From: Calamus simplicifolius
Taxonomy: Eukaryota > Streptophyta > Magnoliopsida > Arecales > Arecaceae
Assembly (NCBI GenBank): GCA_900491605.1
Contig: UESW01003835.1
Location: forward strand, 702,834-766,833
Length of the DNA stretch: 64,000 nucleotides
Direction of reading: 5' to 3'
The translations under genes and the position numbers were made by a program. Below are positions 9,698 to 20,162 of this stretch, piece by piece (positions within the stretch are counted from its first letter, which is position 1; the number at the start of each line of letters is the position of its first letter). Below the pieces are notes generated by a model that saw only the letters and a program-made list of their open reading frames with translations, had not been told where the DNA came from and searched no databases.

Positions 9698-11165
9698 TTT
9701 TTATAAATCTTCCGGCGCTTTATGCATCTTCTATCCAGCTCTTTTGACGGCTTTCCCCAAGGAAGAGTCATGGGTTTGAAAGGTCTGGCGCGACCCATCC
9801 TCACATTTGAAGGTATTGCGTGGAATACCTTGGCAGTGCCTCTGACCCAATGGAATATATATATATATTAACAATACGTCCGACTTCAACGATGAGATGC
9901 AACGAATTTTTTTTTTTTTTTTGAAGAAATACTGATCAATGATATCGATGGGGCTTGTGAGCCATAATGTCAAAGCATAATCTTAATCAACATTTGGTAG
10001 CATTCCCGCCATCCAAGCTCCTTTTTCCTTTAACCTGCCCATGCCTCTGACAACTGCGTACAAACTTTTGTCGTTCAGTCGTACTTCCCTCTGTCCCTTC
10101 CAATCGTTAGAATTTTGACCACTTTTACAGGAGAAGAAAAGTTTCAAGAGTGGCTGGCGGCTCTTTCAACAGGCCAATTGGTGCCGCCCACTCCTTCGTG
10201 CTTCAGCCACTAAAGCTGACACGTAGAGCATCCAAATTTAAATATGAGAGAGGAGACACGATTTAATAATTTGTGTGTGTGTGTGTGGACAACTTTATTT
10301 TTTCTCAATTTTTAACTCCTCCAATTCTTCATAATAGAAAAGTCAAGAGAACGTCATAAATTCTCGCCTACAAATTCAAACCAGACTCGATGTGGATGTC
10401 TGACAGCATAACCTTTATTGCAGACTTTTATTTTGAATGGAAAGACAGCGGCGGCCCAAAGGAAACCATTCTAGCTATTGTGAGCACCATAGGTTTCCGG
10501 CCATGGACGAAAGGGAACTTAACCTAACATTTAAAGCAGGATGTAGATTTACGGACAGAGTCCAGAAAAACGGGGAAGAGGATCCCACCATCCGCCTTCA
10601 TATCTCTTCTTGTGGGTGGAGGATAAAGGGTAAGCCAACAGAGCCATACTTTTCGTAGCTTAGCTTGTAAGTTAAATAAGCTATAGGAATGGAGGCACCA
10701 CCAGTGCTTGCTGAGGTTTTCCTTGAGAACCGTTCTTTCCGGTTGTGTTATATTTACCAAAGTTAAATCAAGAGGAAAAAAAAAAAAAAGAAGAAAGTAT
10801 CGCAAGATTTTAGCAAGTTAATATATGATTTTTATCGATCTAATGAAATCATGGTGATTCTTCTTGGAACATCTCCAACAGCAGAAATCTTTCTCGTAGT
10901 CTCTGCTTACAAATTGAGAGGAAAAAAGAGAGAGATTCTTGGTATCACGTGCTAAATCTTAGAAAAAACCATGCCAGATGTACGATATATAGAGTTTCTT
11001 TTTTATACAGAGAAAGCGACACACATATAAGGAATCCCTTCTTCATAACTGGCCTCCATGGAACATGAAACTACTAATCATGGAGGGTGGAAAGATGAAG
11101 GGACCATTGGTGCACAGTTGTGTGTGTAGATCAAAACAGGTACATAGATCGATAAGACTTGCAGA
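9698..11165. other. Intergenic stretch without a supported gene
   Basis: It contains a short (TA)n near 9855-9868, a T18-like run at 9906-9923, (GT)n at 10272-10287 and an A run near 10775. No frame shows a recognisable domain. A minus-strand frame of about 50 residues directly beside the element A insertion is basic and open but matches nothing I know. Confidence 0.55.
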
Positions 11166-11369
11166 TCAAAAGGCGTAACCCTTGTGGCCTAGGGAATCAG
11201 CAATCTTGAGGTTCTTGGCTATGAGCTTCTGAGTCCTCTTGCTTTTGATCTCCACCCTCATGCTGTCCGTTTTGTCCATCTTGTCGTAAGGCTTCTTCGC
11301 CTTCAATGATTTCAATTTCGACTTGAGACTGCCCACCATCTTCTCCAGTTGGTGGCCCAACATCACCAT
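11166..11369 (-). CDS. Small Lys-rich predicted protein, 67 aa, function unknown
   Basis: The minus-strand frame begins MVMLGHQLEKMVGSLKSKL and ends IADSLGHKGYAF. It is rich in Lys, predicted helical in its first half, and has no signal peptide or membrane segment. Gene-like structure supports it. A splice acceptor (ACTACTGCAG) lies ten bases upstream of the ATG, a donor (CTAG then GTTCGC) at 11486, and a TATA box at 11561-11569, so the intron of about 108 bp would sit in the 5' leader. An in-frame ATG at 11393 lies inside that intron and was not chosen. I recognise no family; the regular composition looks like a real short plant protein rather than chance. Transcript evidence would settle it. 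Confidence 0.6.
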   Translation of the reverse strand: MVMLGHQLEKMVGSLKSKLKSLKAKKPYDKMDKTDSMRVEIKSKRTQKLIAKNLKIADSLGHKGYAF

Positions 11370-11378
11370 CTTCTCAAC

Positions 11379-11446
11379 CTGCAGTAGTAACAAATGATTC
11401 CATATCCATAAGCTTAACCAACAGTAGGGGATGTGTGTATATGTAT

Positions 11447-11484
<38 letters not shown>

Positions 11485-11486
11485 AC
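11379..11486 (-). other. Predicted 5'-UTR intron with (CT)n tract
   Basis: GT at 11486-11485 and AG at 11380-11379 on the minus strand bound about 108 bases. The intron begins close to a (CT)17-like run (plus-strand GA repeat at 11447-11480). GA/CT runs just downstream of promoters are common in plants and can bind BPC-type factors; that role here is inference. Confidence 0.5.
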
Positions 11487-11560
11487 CTAGATGGAGGAGA
11501 GTTGGTTGTCAGCTTCAGTGGGAGAGGAAGGTAGAGCCGGAGCTTGCTTAGGGTTGTCAT

Positions 11561-11569
11561 ATTTTTATA
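11561..11569 (-). promoter_or_regulatory. TATA box of the small gene
   Basis: The minus strand reads TATAAAAAT about 75 bases before the predicted splice donor. A CT-rich leader follows at the expected distance from a start site near 11530. Confidence 0.5.
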
Positions 11570-11930
11570 CAAGTTTGGCTTCCAATAGTGCCCTTGTATC
11601 ATCAAGGTACGAAATTGTCCCAAGTGGCTATGATTCAAGTAAGCCAATTTACTTGTGATATATTCAAGTCTAAACCCAAGCCCTCATGGTCTACTGACAT
11701 CAGGACCCATGGTGGAGACTGTAGAGCCTGCGTAAAGGTGGCGGCGGGGGTCGGTTGAGTTCAGGAATTGGTTTATGGAGTTGTTTTCATACAACTACTC
11801 GATTTTAATGGCCTCTTGTTGCTAGCAACGCGAAGGTCTAGCTTTTTGGCTACGTTTGATCTTCTGCGAATGAACAAAATAGAGACGACAACTCTAACAT
11901 ATAAAGCATGCAGGGTTATCAACCATCTGT

Positions 11931-12411
11931 TATTAGGGATTATTAGGGGTTATTAGGAGGCCCGAGGGAGTGTTGCTCGCAGCTAATGGACATGGCTCTC
12001 TTGACACTTCGGTCCTCATGGCTGAGCTTCAGGCTGCTTAGGCTGGTATCACCTATGCCGTCCATCATTTGGGCTCTCGCTGGTTAGTTATGAAGGAAAA
12101 TTCTCTCACGATTGTCCATTGAATTAGACGGGATGTGAATCTTTGCTTTCCTCATAATCTCTTGATTTGTAATATTTGGGCTTCTCTCCAGTCTACTTAT
12201 GCGCTACTGATCCGCTATGTCTATCGAAAAGCCAAAGCTGCGGTCAATTAGGTTGCCTCTGTGCTGCTTGCCATCCTGATCAATGGGGATGGTATTTTGG
12301 TGACCCCTGCCATGTTATCTTATAACAAATTATGTATTCTGATCTATCGGGCTCGACTCGCACCAAAATGGTGTGATCACCCGCTTGTACCAAAAAAAAA
12401 AAAAAAAAAAA
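11931..12411 (+). mobile_element. 5'-truncated LINE with RNase H remnant and poly(A) tail
   Basis: A 20-bp perfect target duplication (CAGGGTTATCAACCATCTGT) flanks it at 11911-11930 and 12412-12431, and it ends in about 19 A residues. Read with frame jumps, the body encodes the plant LINE RNase H domain: an AELQA-type helix, a LTIVHW segment and a final strand near NKLCILIYRARLAPKW. Stops and frameshifts make it dead. This is a textbook target-primed insertion. Confidence 0.92.
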
Positions 12412-12431
12412 CAGGGTTATCAACCATCTGT

Positions 12432-14065
12432 CCTGTCCAGAACGAAAATTTTTATTCTATGAAAATTAAGGTACATAGAGGTGGAAATTAATTTTACCCA
12501 AGAGATTGCATAACGAAGGCTTATTATATGTTATATAACGGAGATAAAAATGAAAAAAAAAAAAAATCTTCATTTGAAAATAGGTAGGAACGAAGATTAT
12601 TATTATTTTGATAGGGAGAGATCGATGGACATTGATCTCCAACCCCAAGGCACAACTTTGGCCCTGTGCCTTGTTTCAGGTCATTTTTGGAACGCAGGAG
12701 AAAAGCTCATGGTCCCCGCTTGTTAGCGATCGAGAGGTTGTGTTTTATTCTGTTAATTTCGTCAAAATCAACTCTATTAGACTTGTCCATGCTATGGATG
12801 CCGTAACCAACACGTCCGATATTTTGTCGCCTGCCATGAGCGCTGATTAACCGAGAATTTTTAAGGCATTATATGTTACGTGGGCTTGAACTTTTACTGG
12901 AATATATGGCAAGAAAGAAAGGTTGCATGCGTTGAAGTTTAATTTTCTTCGGAACTGTGACATCGGCGAGCCTCTTCGATCGGCCACACTTTTCTATCGC
13001 AAGAAAACATCCTGCACGACTGGAATTTAATTTATGGGCTACTACTTCCCTAGAACCAACTAAATAGACGAAGACATGACTGACGTTCGAGCCAGCTGAG
13101 TGGATCTCGCATTATGGGAAGGTAAAAGTTTAGATCCACAACGTTCGTGCGATCCACAGGGGCCTTTTGATCTAATTCCAAACCTTCGTAGCACCCAACT
13201 AAGCCACCATGAATCCGAGCAAAAAGGCCAACAAAACTATATATATATATATATATAATTACGTGATACAAGTTAAACCCTGATATTTGCTTTGACTTTA
13301 ATTTAGGCACGTTACAACTAAGGCAATATATAATTTCAACTCTTATCTCCTTTTCTGTAAATTTCGATGAATTTAATAAAATTTAACTGTTGGAGGAAGA
13401 CTTTAATTTCTTCATCACAAATTTAACAAAAAAAAAAAAAAATTACATTGCCTTCAGAGCAATGTATCGAACTTTAAAGATTAACTCCTGTGGACACACT
13501 AATCTTATAACAAGATTAGAAGTTCAAGAAACTTGGGAGTGGGTGCTAACTGAAGGGCCAGACGTCGAATTCGTCTTGTTTTCATCCATGCAGGTGCGAG
13601 AGGCGGTGTCCATTGCATTGGAAGTAATGGAAGAAAAGAATGGGTATTTTACTGGCGCCTGAAGACTTCTTAAGCACTAGAAATTAAATAGGACACAGCA
13701 TGGCGCCATCTAGAAAGAAACGTGTGGGGGGGATGATCAAATGCGAGGGTAGGCCTACGTAATATTCAACTGATCGATCCCTACTTTGGAGGCCCAACTC
13801 CAAGCACCACTGCACTTGGTCATGTCTCTGCTCCGATGATTGAGGTGCAAACAAGGAGACCTTGCCGGCGTGGCCCCGTGGATGTGATGGCATGGCACCA
13901 AGAGGAAGACCACTGAGTTTTTTCCACTCTTTTTTCTCCACCATCGTTTCACCATCACTTTCTCCCCCATTAATTTGGTGGTTTGCCTATGTTTTCAGAA
14001 ACGTGGGGTTAACCCCCGTTCCACTGCGACGTCCACAACCTACACCATCCACCGACTAAAACGAC
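12432..14065. other. Intergenic stretch, no supported gene
   Basis: It holds A/T runs at 12553-12566 and 13428-13442 and (AT)n at 13238-13256. Open frames of 60-90 residues occur on both strands, but none shows a domain, and they lack flanking gene signals. It may include decayed TE sequence that I cannot classify. Confidence 0.5.
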
Positions 14066-14076
14066 TTCCGTGTCTT

Positions 14077-14284
14077 TTTTTTTTTTTTTTTTTTTTTTTT
14101 ACAGACGGATGATCATACTAACCTAGTACGAGTCAACTCAAAATATCATAGTACAAAATTTGCTTCAGCACTAGGGGACACGGTCGCCTGCTTCCATACC
14201 CAAAACCCCCTATTACAGGCCACAGATGCCGCTACCCAATCAGCAGCCGAGTTAGCTTCGCGATAGATATGTCGAATCTGGGAT
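14077..14284 (-). mobile_element. Very short 3' LINE fragment, minus strand
   Basis: The minus strand encodes the last part of a LINE RNase H domain (DIYREANSAADWVA, then ILYYDILS) and ends in a poly(A) seen as a T run at 14076-14100. TTCCGTGTCTT occurs at 14066-14076 and at 14285-14295. With the preceding GAC/GAT this gives a target duplication of about 14 bp with one mismatch. Only the final 200 bases were copied. Confidence 0.85.
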
Positions 14285-14295
14285 TTCCGTGTCTT

Positions 14296-17200
14296 CTTTT
14301 ACTAATGTACAAGGTATATGGAGTAGAAACACTACCAATTTGTAGAGGACCTAAACCGCATCCACTAATGAATTGGTCCAGACCTCGTCCCTCACTTGTT
14401 TGAAACTTCAAATTCAATGTTAAATTCAAGTTTACAAGCCTGATAAGGACAATAGCCTTAATGTACACCAAACAAGAGCATGACTCCTACCTATCTAGAT
14501 ATTTTTGTTGGACACGGCTTCTAATTTTGATAGCTCTTCTCTGTATCCTTTCTAAAGAAGAGAAATAGAAGAAAGATATATAGAGAATGTAAAAGATGCG
14601 TTTTGATTCTATTGGTTGGATGCAAGTCTAGAGTTTGCAAAGAAATAACTTTTATAATATTCATTATTTTCTTTGCAGTAAAACTTGCATCATTGAGAGT
14701 GTGGACATTATTGACCGAATATATTAAATTGTGCTCTCTTGTTCATTTTTTTTAAAAAAACCTTGTTATCTCTTCTCCTCCAGCAGCATTTAACAATGGG
14801 ACAATGCACACGCTTCTTAGCACAACAGATTTGTTCCTGATTTTAAATTGGCCCTGAGATTATTTTCAGCAGCTAGCCAGTTGGATGCCTGCTCTTTTAG
14901 GCTTCTCCTCTTCCATTTGGGAAGGTGCAAGAACCCTTAGCCCTGGATTAGTCGTTTGGCGTGCTGATGCATATGCATCGGCATGCGCATACATCAATCC
15001 GTACGATTGATGCGCGTTGCTGCAAAGGACAAAAAAATATCTTAACACTTTTTTGGGCTCTATGCAACCACCTCGATTATGACAAGATGCGTCCCATTGT
15101 GCCTCCTAACCTGCTATCCAGAAACAATAGCTTGCTTAAGTAATTTGCATCATATCGCAAGCGAACTTTTTCTTCACCTAAGCAAGCCCTTGATTATAAC
15201 TCATAATTCTTTTTCTGAAAAATTACGACTATTAGTTCTTGATGTGCATGGCTTGCATTTCTTGGGTTCAGTTCCCATCCTTTTCAATTTTTTTCAATCA
15301 AACTGCTGTCACAGGCGGCTACTCTCTGAAGCTGAGTTTTTGTGATGTTTTCTGATAGTCTTCTCTCCTTTCATCTTATTTCGTATCCTTAATCTGTCTT
15401 TCCTAGCTGTAATTTTATTCCTTCATTCATATTAATAAATTTTAAAAAAAAATCTTAAACTTCCTCCAGTTATCTGTCAAAAGAAAAAAAAAAAAAAACC
15501 TCCATCATGAGCAATTCAATATTCACAAAGTTGACAGATTAAAACATCATAATTATTGATTTGGTAATTTGAATAAGCATGATAAGGCTGAAGCATTCAT
15601 AACTGTAGAACGATGCAGGGAATAACCAAAAGTGCAAGAAGGCTTTCAAAATTGAAAGGGGAAAAAAAGAAAGGAATCTGAAACTTGCATATTTGTACTA
15701 CATCTTAAACGATCATGGATTGGGGAATGATCACAAATAAATATTGTAACAGTCTTTAGGTAAGTTCTGTACATATGGTACGTGACAGATTCAAGATATT
15801 TATTGGATTCATGAATTGCTGAATAGATTGGAGTAAATGCTCATGATTTATTTAGTGAACATTCAGATAATGAAAAATAAAAACGGCTTGTCTAGAAAAT
15901 GACATCACACTAAATAATTTGACTATGCATGATGAAGAGGCCTGTTTAGAAAACGACATCACACTAAATAATTTGACCATGATGAAGAGTCTCTAGAAAC
16001 AAGTAATTCTCACTAATGAGAGCTAGATTGGGGTAGGGGTATCAAATAGTGCCAATGGGTCATAGAGAAGTCCTATCAATTTAAAATTATAGCAATAGAA
16101 TGGTTAACTCCGATTTGACCCATTTATTAATTATATTAAAAATTTAGATCCAAATATGATCTATATATTATACAAGTTATATGACATTACTCACATAACT
16201 TGTTTAATAATCAGACTGTTCAAGTTGATATGAATGTATGACTTCTTTTTAGCCTACATAATTTGAAATTAGATTTTACTTCATCTAACTTATATGGCTT
16301 GTATAACCCATTTAATTTTAATTTAATCATAAAATAATTAGATATACATAATTATAAAACAATCATAAAATAATTTAGGTTAAACTATAGCTTTGACCCT
16401 CAAACTTAGGAGGATATATCACTTTGAAATCCTGAACTTTAAAAAGTTGCAAAAGTGATCTTGAATTTTTTGTTTTGTTTCCCTTTTGTCCCTACTATTA
16501 AACAGTGGAAATGCTATTTACTTCTATCCAATGTTGCAACACACGTGGCATGTGATGAAAAAATCAAGTTAAAACCCGTTATCAACCTACTAACTCATTA
16601 ACCCAATATCTAATAACTCATTAAAAGAAAAAAAATCCTACCCCTCTCTCTCCCCTTCCCTAACCGTACGCCCCCCCACCGATCCCCTCGCTCGGTGCTG
16701 CTGCTTGCCTCTTGGTCGCCGCCACATGCCATTGCCCGATTGCTACTGTCCACTCCCCACTACTTTCCACTCCCTCCCTCTGCCCACCGCCACCCCCACT
16801 CACCGCCTCCTTCCTACCCTGCCGCCATTCCCTCCATATCAAATATGCATTGCAAAAATCTTAGGTATTTATATAGGATCAAAGAACCTAAATAAAAACT
16901 ATTTGACTAGCATTTTTGGTTGAGGTCTTGAACAACACAAATGATACCATAGTAGACCAGACCATGGCTTATATGGACTAAATGATATTGTAGATGGGCT
17001 TTTGTGACTAGATTTTGATTTGGATTAAGATTAAAATCCTAGTGAAGACATCATAGCTTAAATAAGAAGAGTATGTGAAAGTTCATGTACTAAGTGGGTG
17101 TTTGGTCTCACATTGATTATACATTTAGAAGATCTTAGATTTTTATACAGGGTTAAAGAACCTAAATAATATCTTTCAACTAATTTTTTTTTGGATAAGA

Positions 17201-17543
17201 TACCAAGTCTTTACAATAAATTGAAAGGTGGCAATTTTTATGTAGAATTAATGCTCTTATTATTGATAGCGAGGCCCTATTATATATTAGTGGATCATGC
17301 GTTGTCATATGTATTATCAAAAGCATATTATCTTGTAGTGAGAATGATAAGTTGAGAACTAAATCACCAAATCATTTCCCTTCGATTCTGGGATAACCAT
17401 GCAGAAATATGCAGTTTCTAAATCCATCAGCAAAAACTTTTCTTCAACATGAGAATACAAGCACATGCATCAAGAACCAAATGAAACAAATTAAATGCTT
17501 GTGGTCAGCCTGCATGCTTGTAATTAGTCAAGTAGGGTGGTTT
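14296..17543. other. AT-rich intergenic stretch, no supported gene
   Basis: It includes a tandem duplication at 15886-15940 and 15946-15998 (shared core ACATCACACTAAATAATTTG), a C/T-rich low-complexity patch at 16640-16820, and two related segments near 16860 and 17140 sharing AAAGAACCTAAATAA. These look like decayed non-autonomous elements. Short open frames here show no domains. Confidence 0.5.
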
Positions 17544-17548
17544 GGTTC

Positions 17549-18738
17549 TGTTGCCGTCAAATCACTTTTGATAAGCGTCAGATAAGAGGAAAGCTTCGCA
17601 GGCCTTCGAGGTAATGGTGGGACCGTTTCCTCCTGTCGGGAATCTGCAAGAAAAGCCCCGGACCAGTGGTTCCGGCGGGAACCCTCCGATGCTCAAGTTA
17701 GTGATTTGAAGAATAGGGATTTGAATGATCAAGTAGAGCTTGAGTCCCCTACCTTGAGGGTTGGGGCCTTTATATACCTGTTCGGAGGATCCCTCTTACC
17801 CTTTGTTCATAACAGTCGAATCCTTTTTTGGGTGGTTGTTGATTTTCGGTCTACAACATGCCGCAAAGGACGGGTAGTGGGGCTGGACGTGGATGGCCAC
17901 ACCCGTCGTTAGTGGCGCCAGGGGGAGGCACGTTCATTGCACACGTCGCCGGGCATGTTCGTGGCAGAGTAATCCACCATTTTTGGGGGAAGTGGGCCAC
18001 ACAGCTTGGCCGAGGGCGCCACGAGATCAACAGATAACTGAGTTGCTCCTTGGGCCGAGGAGAACCGTCGCCGAGGTCGACGCCGAGGCCGAAATGGGCC
18101 GCGGCCAACGCAGAGGCCGACGCTAAGGCCGAAATGGGCCGCGACCGACGCAGAGGCCGATGCCAAGGCTGAGACGGGCTGCAGCCGACGCAGAGGCCGA
18201 GATGGGCCGGAGCTAACGCCAAGGCCGAGATGGGCCGCGCCGATGCGGAGGCCGATGTCAAGGCCGAGATGGGCTGCGATCGATGCGGAGACCGAGATGG
18301 GCCGTAGCTGACGCCGAGGCTGAAATGGGTCGTGGCCGACACAGAGGCCGATGCCAAGGCCAAGACGGCCGCGGCCGACGTGAAGGCCGACGCTAAGGAT
18401 GAGATGGGCCACGGTTGACGCGGAGGCCGAGATGGGCCGGAGCTGATGCCGAGGCCGAATGGGCCGTGGCCGATGTAGAGGCCGATGCCAAGGCCGAGAC
18501 GGGCCACGGCCGACGCGGAGGCCGGGATGGGCCGAGGCCGATGCCGAGGCCGAAATGGGTTGTGGCCGACGCAGAGGCTGACGCCAAGGCCGAGACGAGC
18601 CGTGGCCGACACGGAGGTCGAGATGGGCTTGAGGCCGGGATGAGCCCAATGCCAAAGGGTTGGAATGCACCAAACCGTGCGACATCGGGTTCGTGGTCCC
18701 TTCATCCTGTGGGTCATGTGGCCTGATCAGCCACATCA
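17549..18738 (-). repeat. 3' LTR of gypsy element B
   Basis: It begins TGTTGCCGTCAAATCAC and ends GCCACATCA, paired with 37594-38691. It contains a GC-rich array (18060-18640) of GGCCGA-type units of roughly 30 bp and a TATA-like TATATAAA (minus strand) at 17769-17776. Open frames of about 300 residues through the array are repeat artefacts. Confidence 0.92.
18060..18640. repeat. GC-rich tandem array in the 3' LTR of element B
   Basis: Degenerate units of about 27-35 bp built on GAGGCCGATGCCAAGGCCGA and GAGATGGGCCG. The other LTR carries a shorter version (38100-38590), which explains most of the 92-bp length difference between the LTRs. Confidence 0.85.
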
Positions 18739-19236
18739 GATGCCCCTCCGCCCCTGAGCTGGCATCACCGTTTAAGTGAAAGGGGCATCGATCATTAGCG
18801 TTGATCCCCATATCGCGCTGAATGGTGTCCGCACACGTGTCCTTAATAAGACGGCTCATTTAAGATGGCAAGATCGTGGGGGCGTCATCATCTCCACATC
18901 CTAACCGTCAGATTCGCCTCGAGGCTAGGAAGCACTTCGAGATCCCCGAAATATCGGCGACCATAATTGAGTCGCCAAATCACTGGCACCGATACACTCT
19001 CATTGGTTGAAGGTCTCATCTTCCGCACGCCCGAAGCATCGCCGTAGAGTCTTTCTCAATGAATAGAATCCATGTGGCTGGTCCATCAGGCAGGACAATT
19101 TTGAAAATGTCGATGAGGAATATATAAGAAGGGGCGTTCCCTAGCTTCAATTTCACCTACTGCCCAGAGTTTCTTCTTCTTTATGCCTGAGTGCCTCTCC
19201 AATTTCTCCTTCTTCATTTGCCCATGTTAGTTCTCC
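18739..19236. other. Polypurine tract and upstream region of the antisense gene in element B
   Basis: Next to the LTR the minus strand reads AGGGGCGGAGGGGCATC, the polypurine tract. The rest is non-coding on both strands and lies directly upstream of the plus-strand gene starting at 19237. It includes a TATA-like sequence near 19119 and a C/T-rich leader from about 19140 to 19230. Confidence 0.7.
19119..19127 (+). promoter_or_regulatory. Candidate promoter (TATA) of the antisense gene in element B
   Basis: ATATATAAG lies about 110 bases before the ATG at 19237, in otherwise GC-richer DNA. A pyrimidine-rich leader resembling a 5' UTR follows. The position fits an own promoter for the antisense gene, but no transcript is known to me. 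Confidence 0.45.
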
Positions 19237-20012
19237 ATGCCTTCTCAATCGTCTTCTTCTCCTAATTTGTCCTCTCGGTCCTCCACGAACCAGGTTCCTC
19301 TAACCCATATGGCTACGACCAGGGAACCTGCTCTTAGGAGCCCGCCAGTAGCCGTAACTCCACCTCCTAGGGTAGCTTCATCCTCTAGGGAAAGCAGGGT
19401 TCCCCCGAGAGGATTGTCCCGCTGTTATCCCCGCTGACCTCGCGGCTTTTAGAGTGGCCTTTAGGATACCCGAAGAGGTGCGTCTGATCGCCCTAGGACC
19501 CGATGATAGGGGACTTCTCCCCCTCTGGGGGTCGCCCTATATGGAGTTCTTGAAGGCCGGTCTTTGTCTTCCCCTTCACCCTTTTATCATTAACCTATTA
19601 TATAGGTACAATTTGGTCCCGGCCCAACTAGTTCCCAACTCAATTAGGGTCATTTGTGCGTTCTTGGTGTTGACCCGCCTTCAGGGCTTCCCGAGCAACG
19701 TCTCCCTCTTCCGCAGTCTCTACACACTCTGGGCTCAGTCTGGCTGGTGGTTGTTTGCCCCCCGACTGGGTAGAGCCCTTAGGCTAGGTCTTCCATCATC
19801 CATAAAGGGATGGAATTCCCGATTCTTCTTTGCCGAGGTGGACAGGGTAGGAAGAGAATGGGGCACGCCCAATACTGAGGCCAACAAGAACATCTCGGTC
19901 GTGCCGAGGGACCAGGAGGCCTTCAATCTTCTCCTGGCGAATGAGCTCCCGTCCTATTGAGAGCTGTTGTCGGAGGACAACCTTCGACACGCCGGCATCG
20001 CTCCTGATGACG
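19237..20012 (+). pseudogene. Antisense extra gene of element B, exon 1 (gypsy-type transposon domain)
   Basis: The ATG opens a Ser/Pro-rich segment (MPSQSSSSPNLSSRSS). After a one-base frame break near 19410 a folded domain follows, with MEFLKAGLCLPLHPFI, LVPNSIRVICAFLVL and QSGWWLFAPR, then FFFAEVDRVGREWG. This pattern resembles Pfam's 'putative gypsy type transposon' family (PF04195, from memory). It also aligns along its length with the minus-strand frame at 52320-53155 in element D. The donor GAC-G|GTGAGG at 20013 is in phase 1, exactly as in D. A stop at 19958-19960 interrupts the exon. Function is unknown; the gene runs opposite to, and converges with, gag-pol. Confidence 0.8.
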
Positions 20013-20083
20013 GTGAGGGCCTCTTCAAAGATAGCATTTTCTTTTTGCTTCCTTTTTTTTGACCGACATCGGTTCTCGTGCAG

Positions 20084-20162
20084 TTATGAAGATCACTATA
20101 CCGGCCGAGGCTTTCCAAAGGGCCGCTGTCAAGAAGAGGAAAGGGCAGGGCGATGAAGCCGA
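20084..20162 (+). pseudogene. Antisense gene of element B, exon 2, left piece
   Basis: After the acceptor GTTCTCGTGCAG the exon reads into MKITIPAEAFQRAAVKKRK, a basic stretch like a nuclear signal. It is cut by copia element C at GCCGA. Exon 2 of D also starts with two bases followed by ATG (MAPTLHKLKQVAAKKRK), so phase and the Lys-rich start are shared. Confidence 0.75.

Noticed and set aside
9693..9852. Basic ~50-residue minus-strand frame next to element A as a disrupted host exon
   Set aside because: Joining it to 4418-4527 across the insertion gives a stop or a frame change, and no family is recognisable.
17851..18859. 288- and 316-residue frames in the B LTR, and similar ones at 37895-38702
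   Set aside because: They lie in the GC-rich LTR array and overlap on both strands; the two LTRs do not conserve them as protein.
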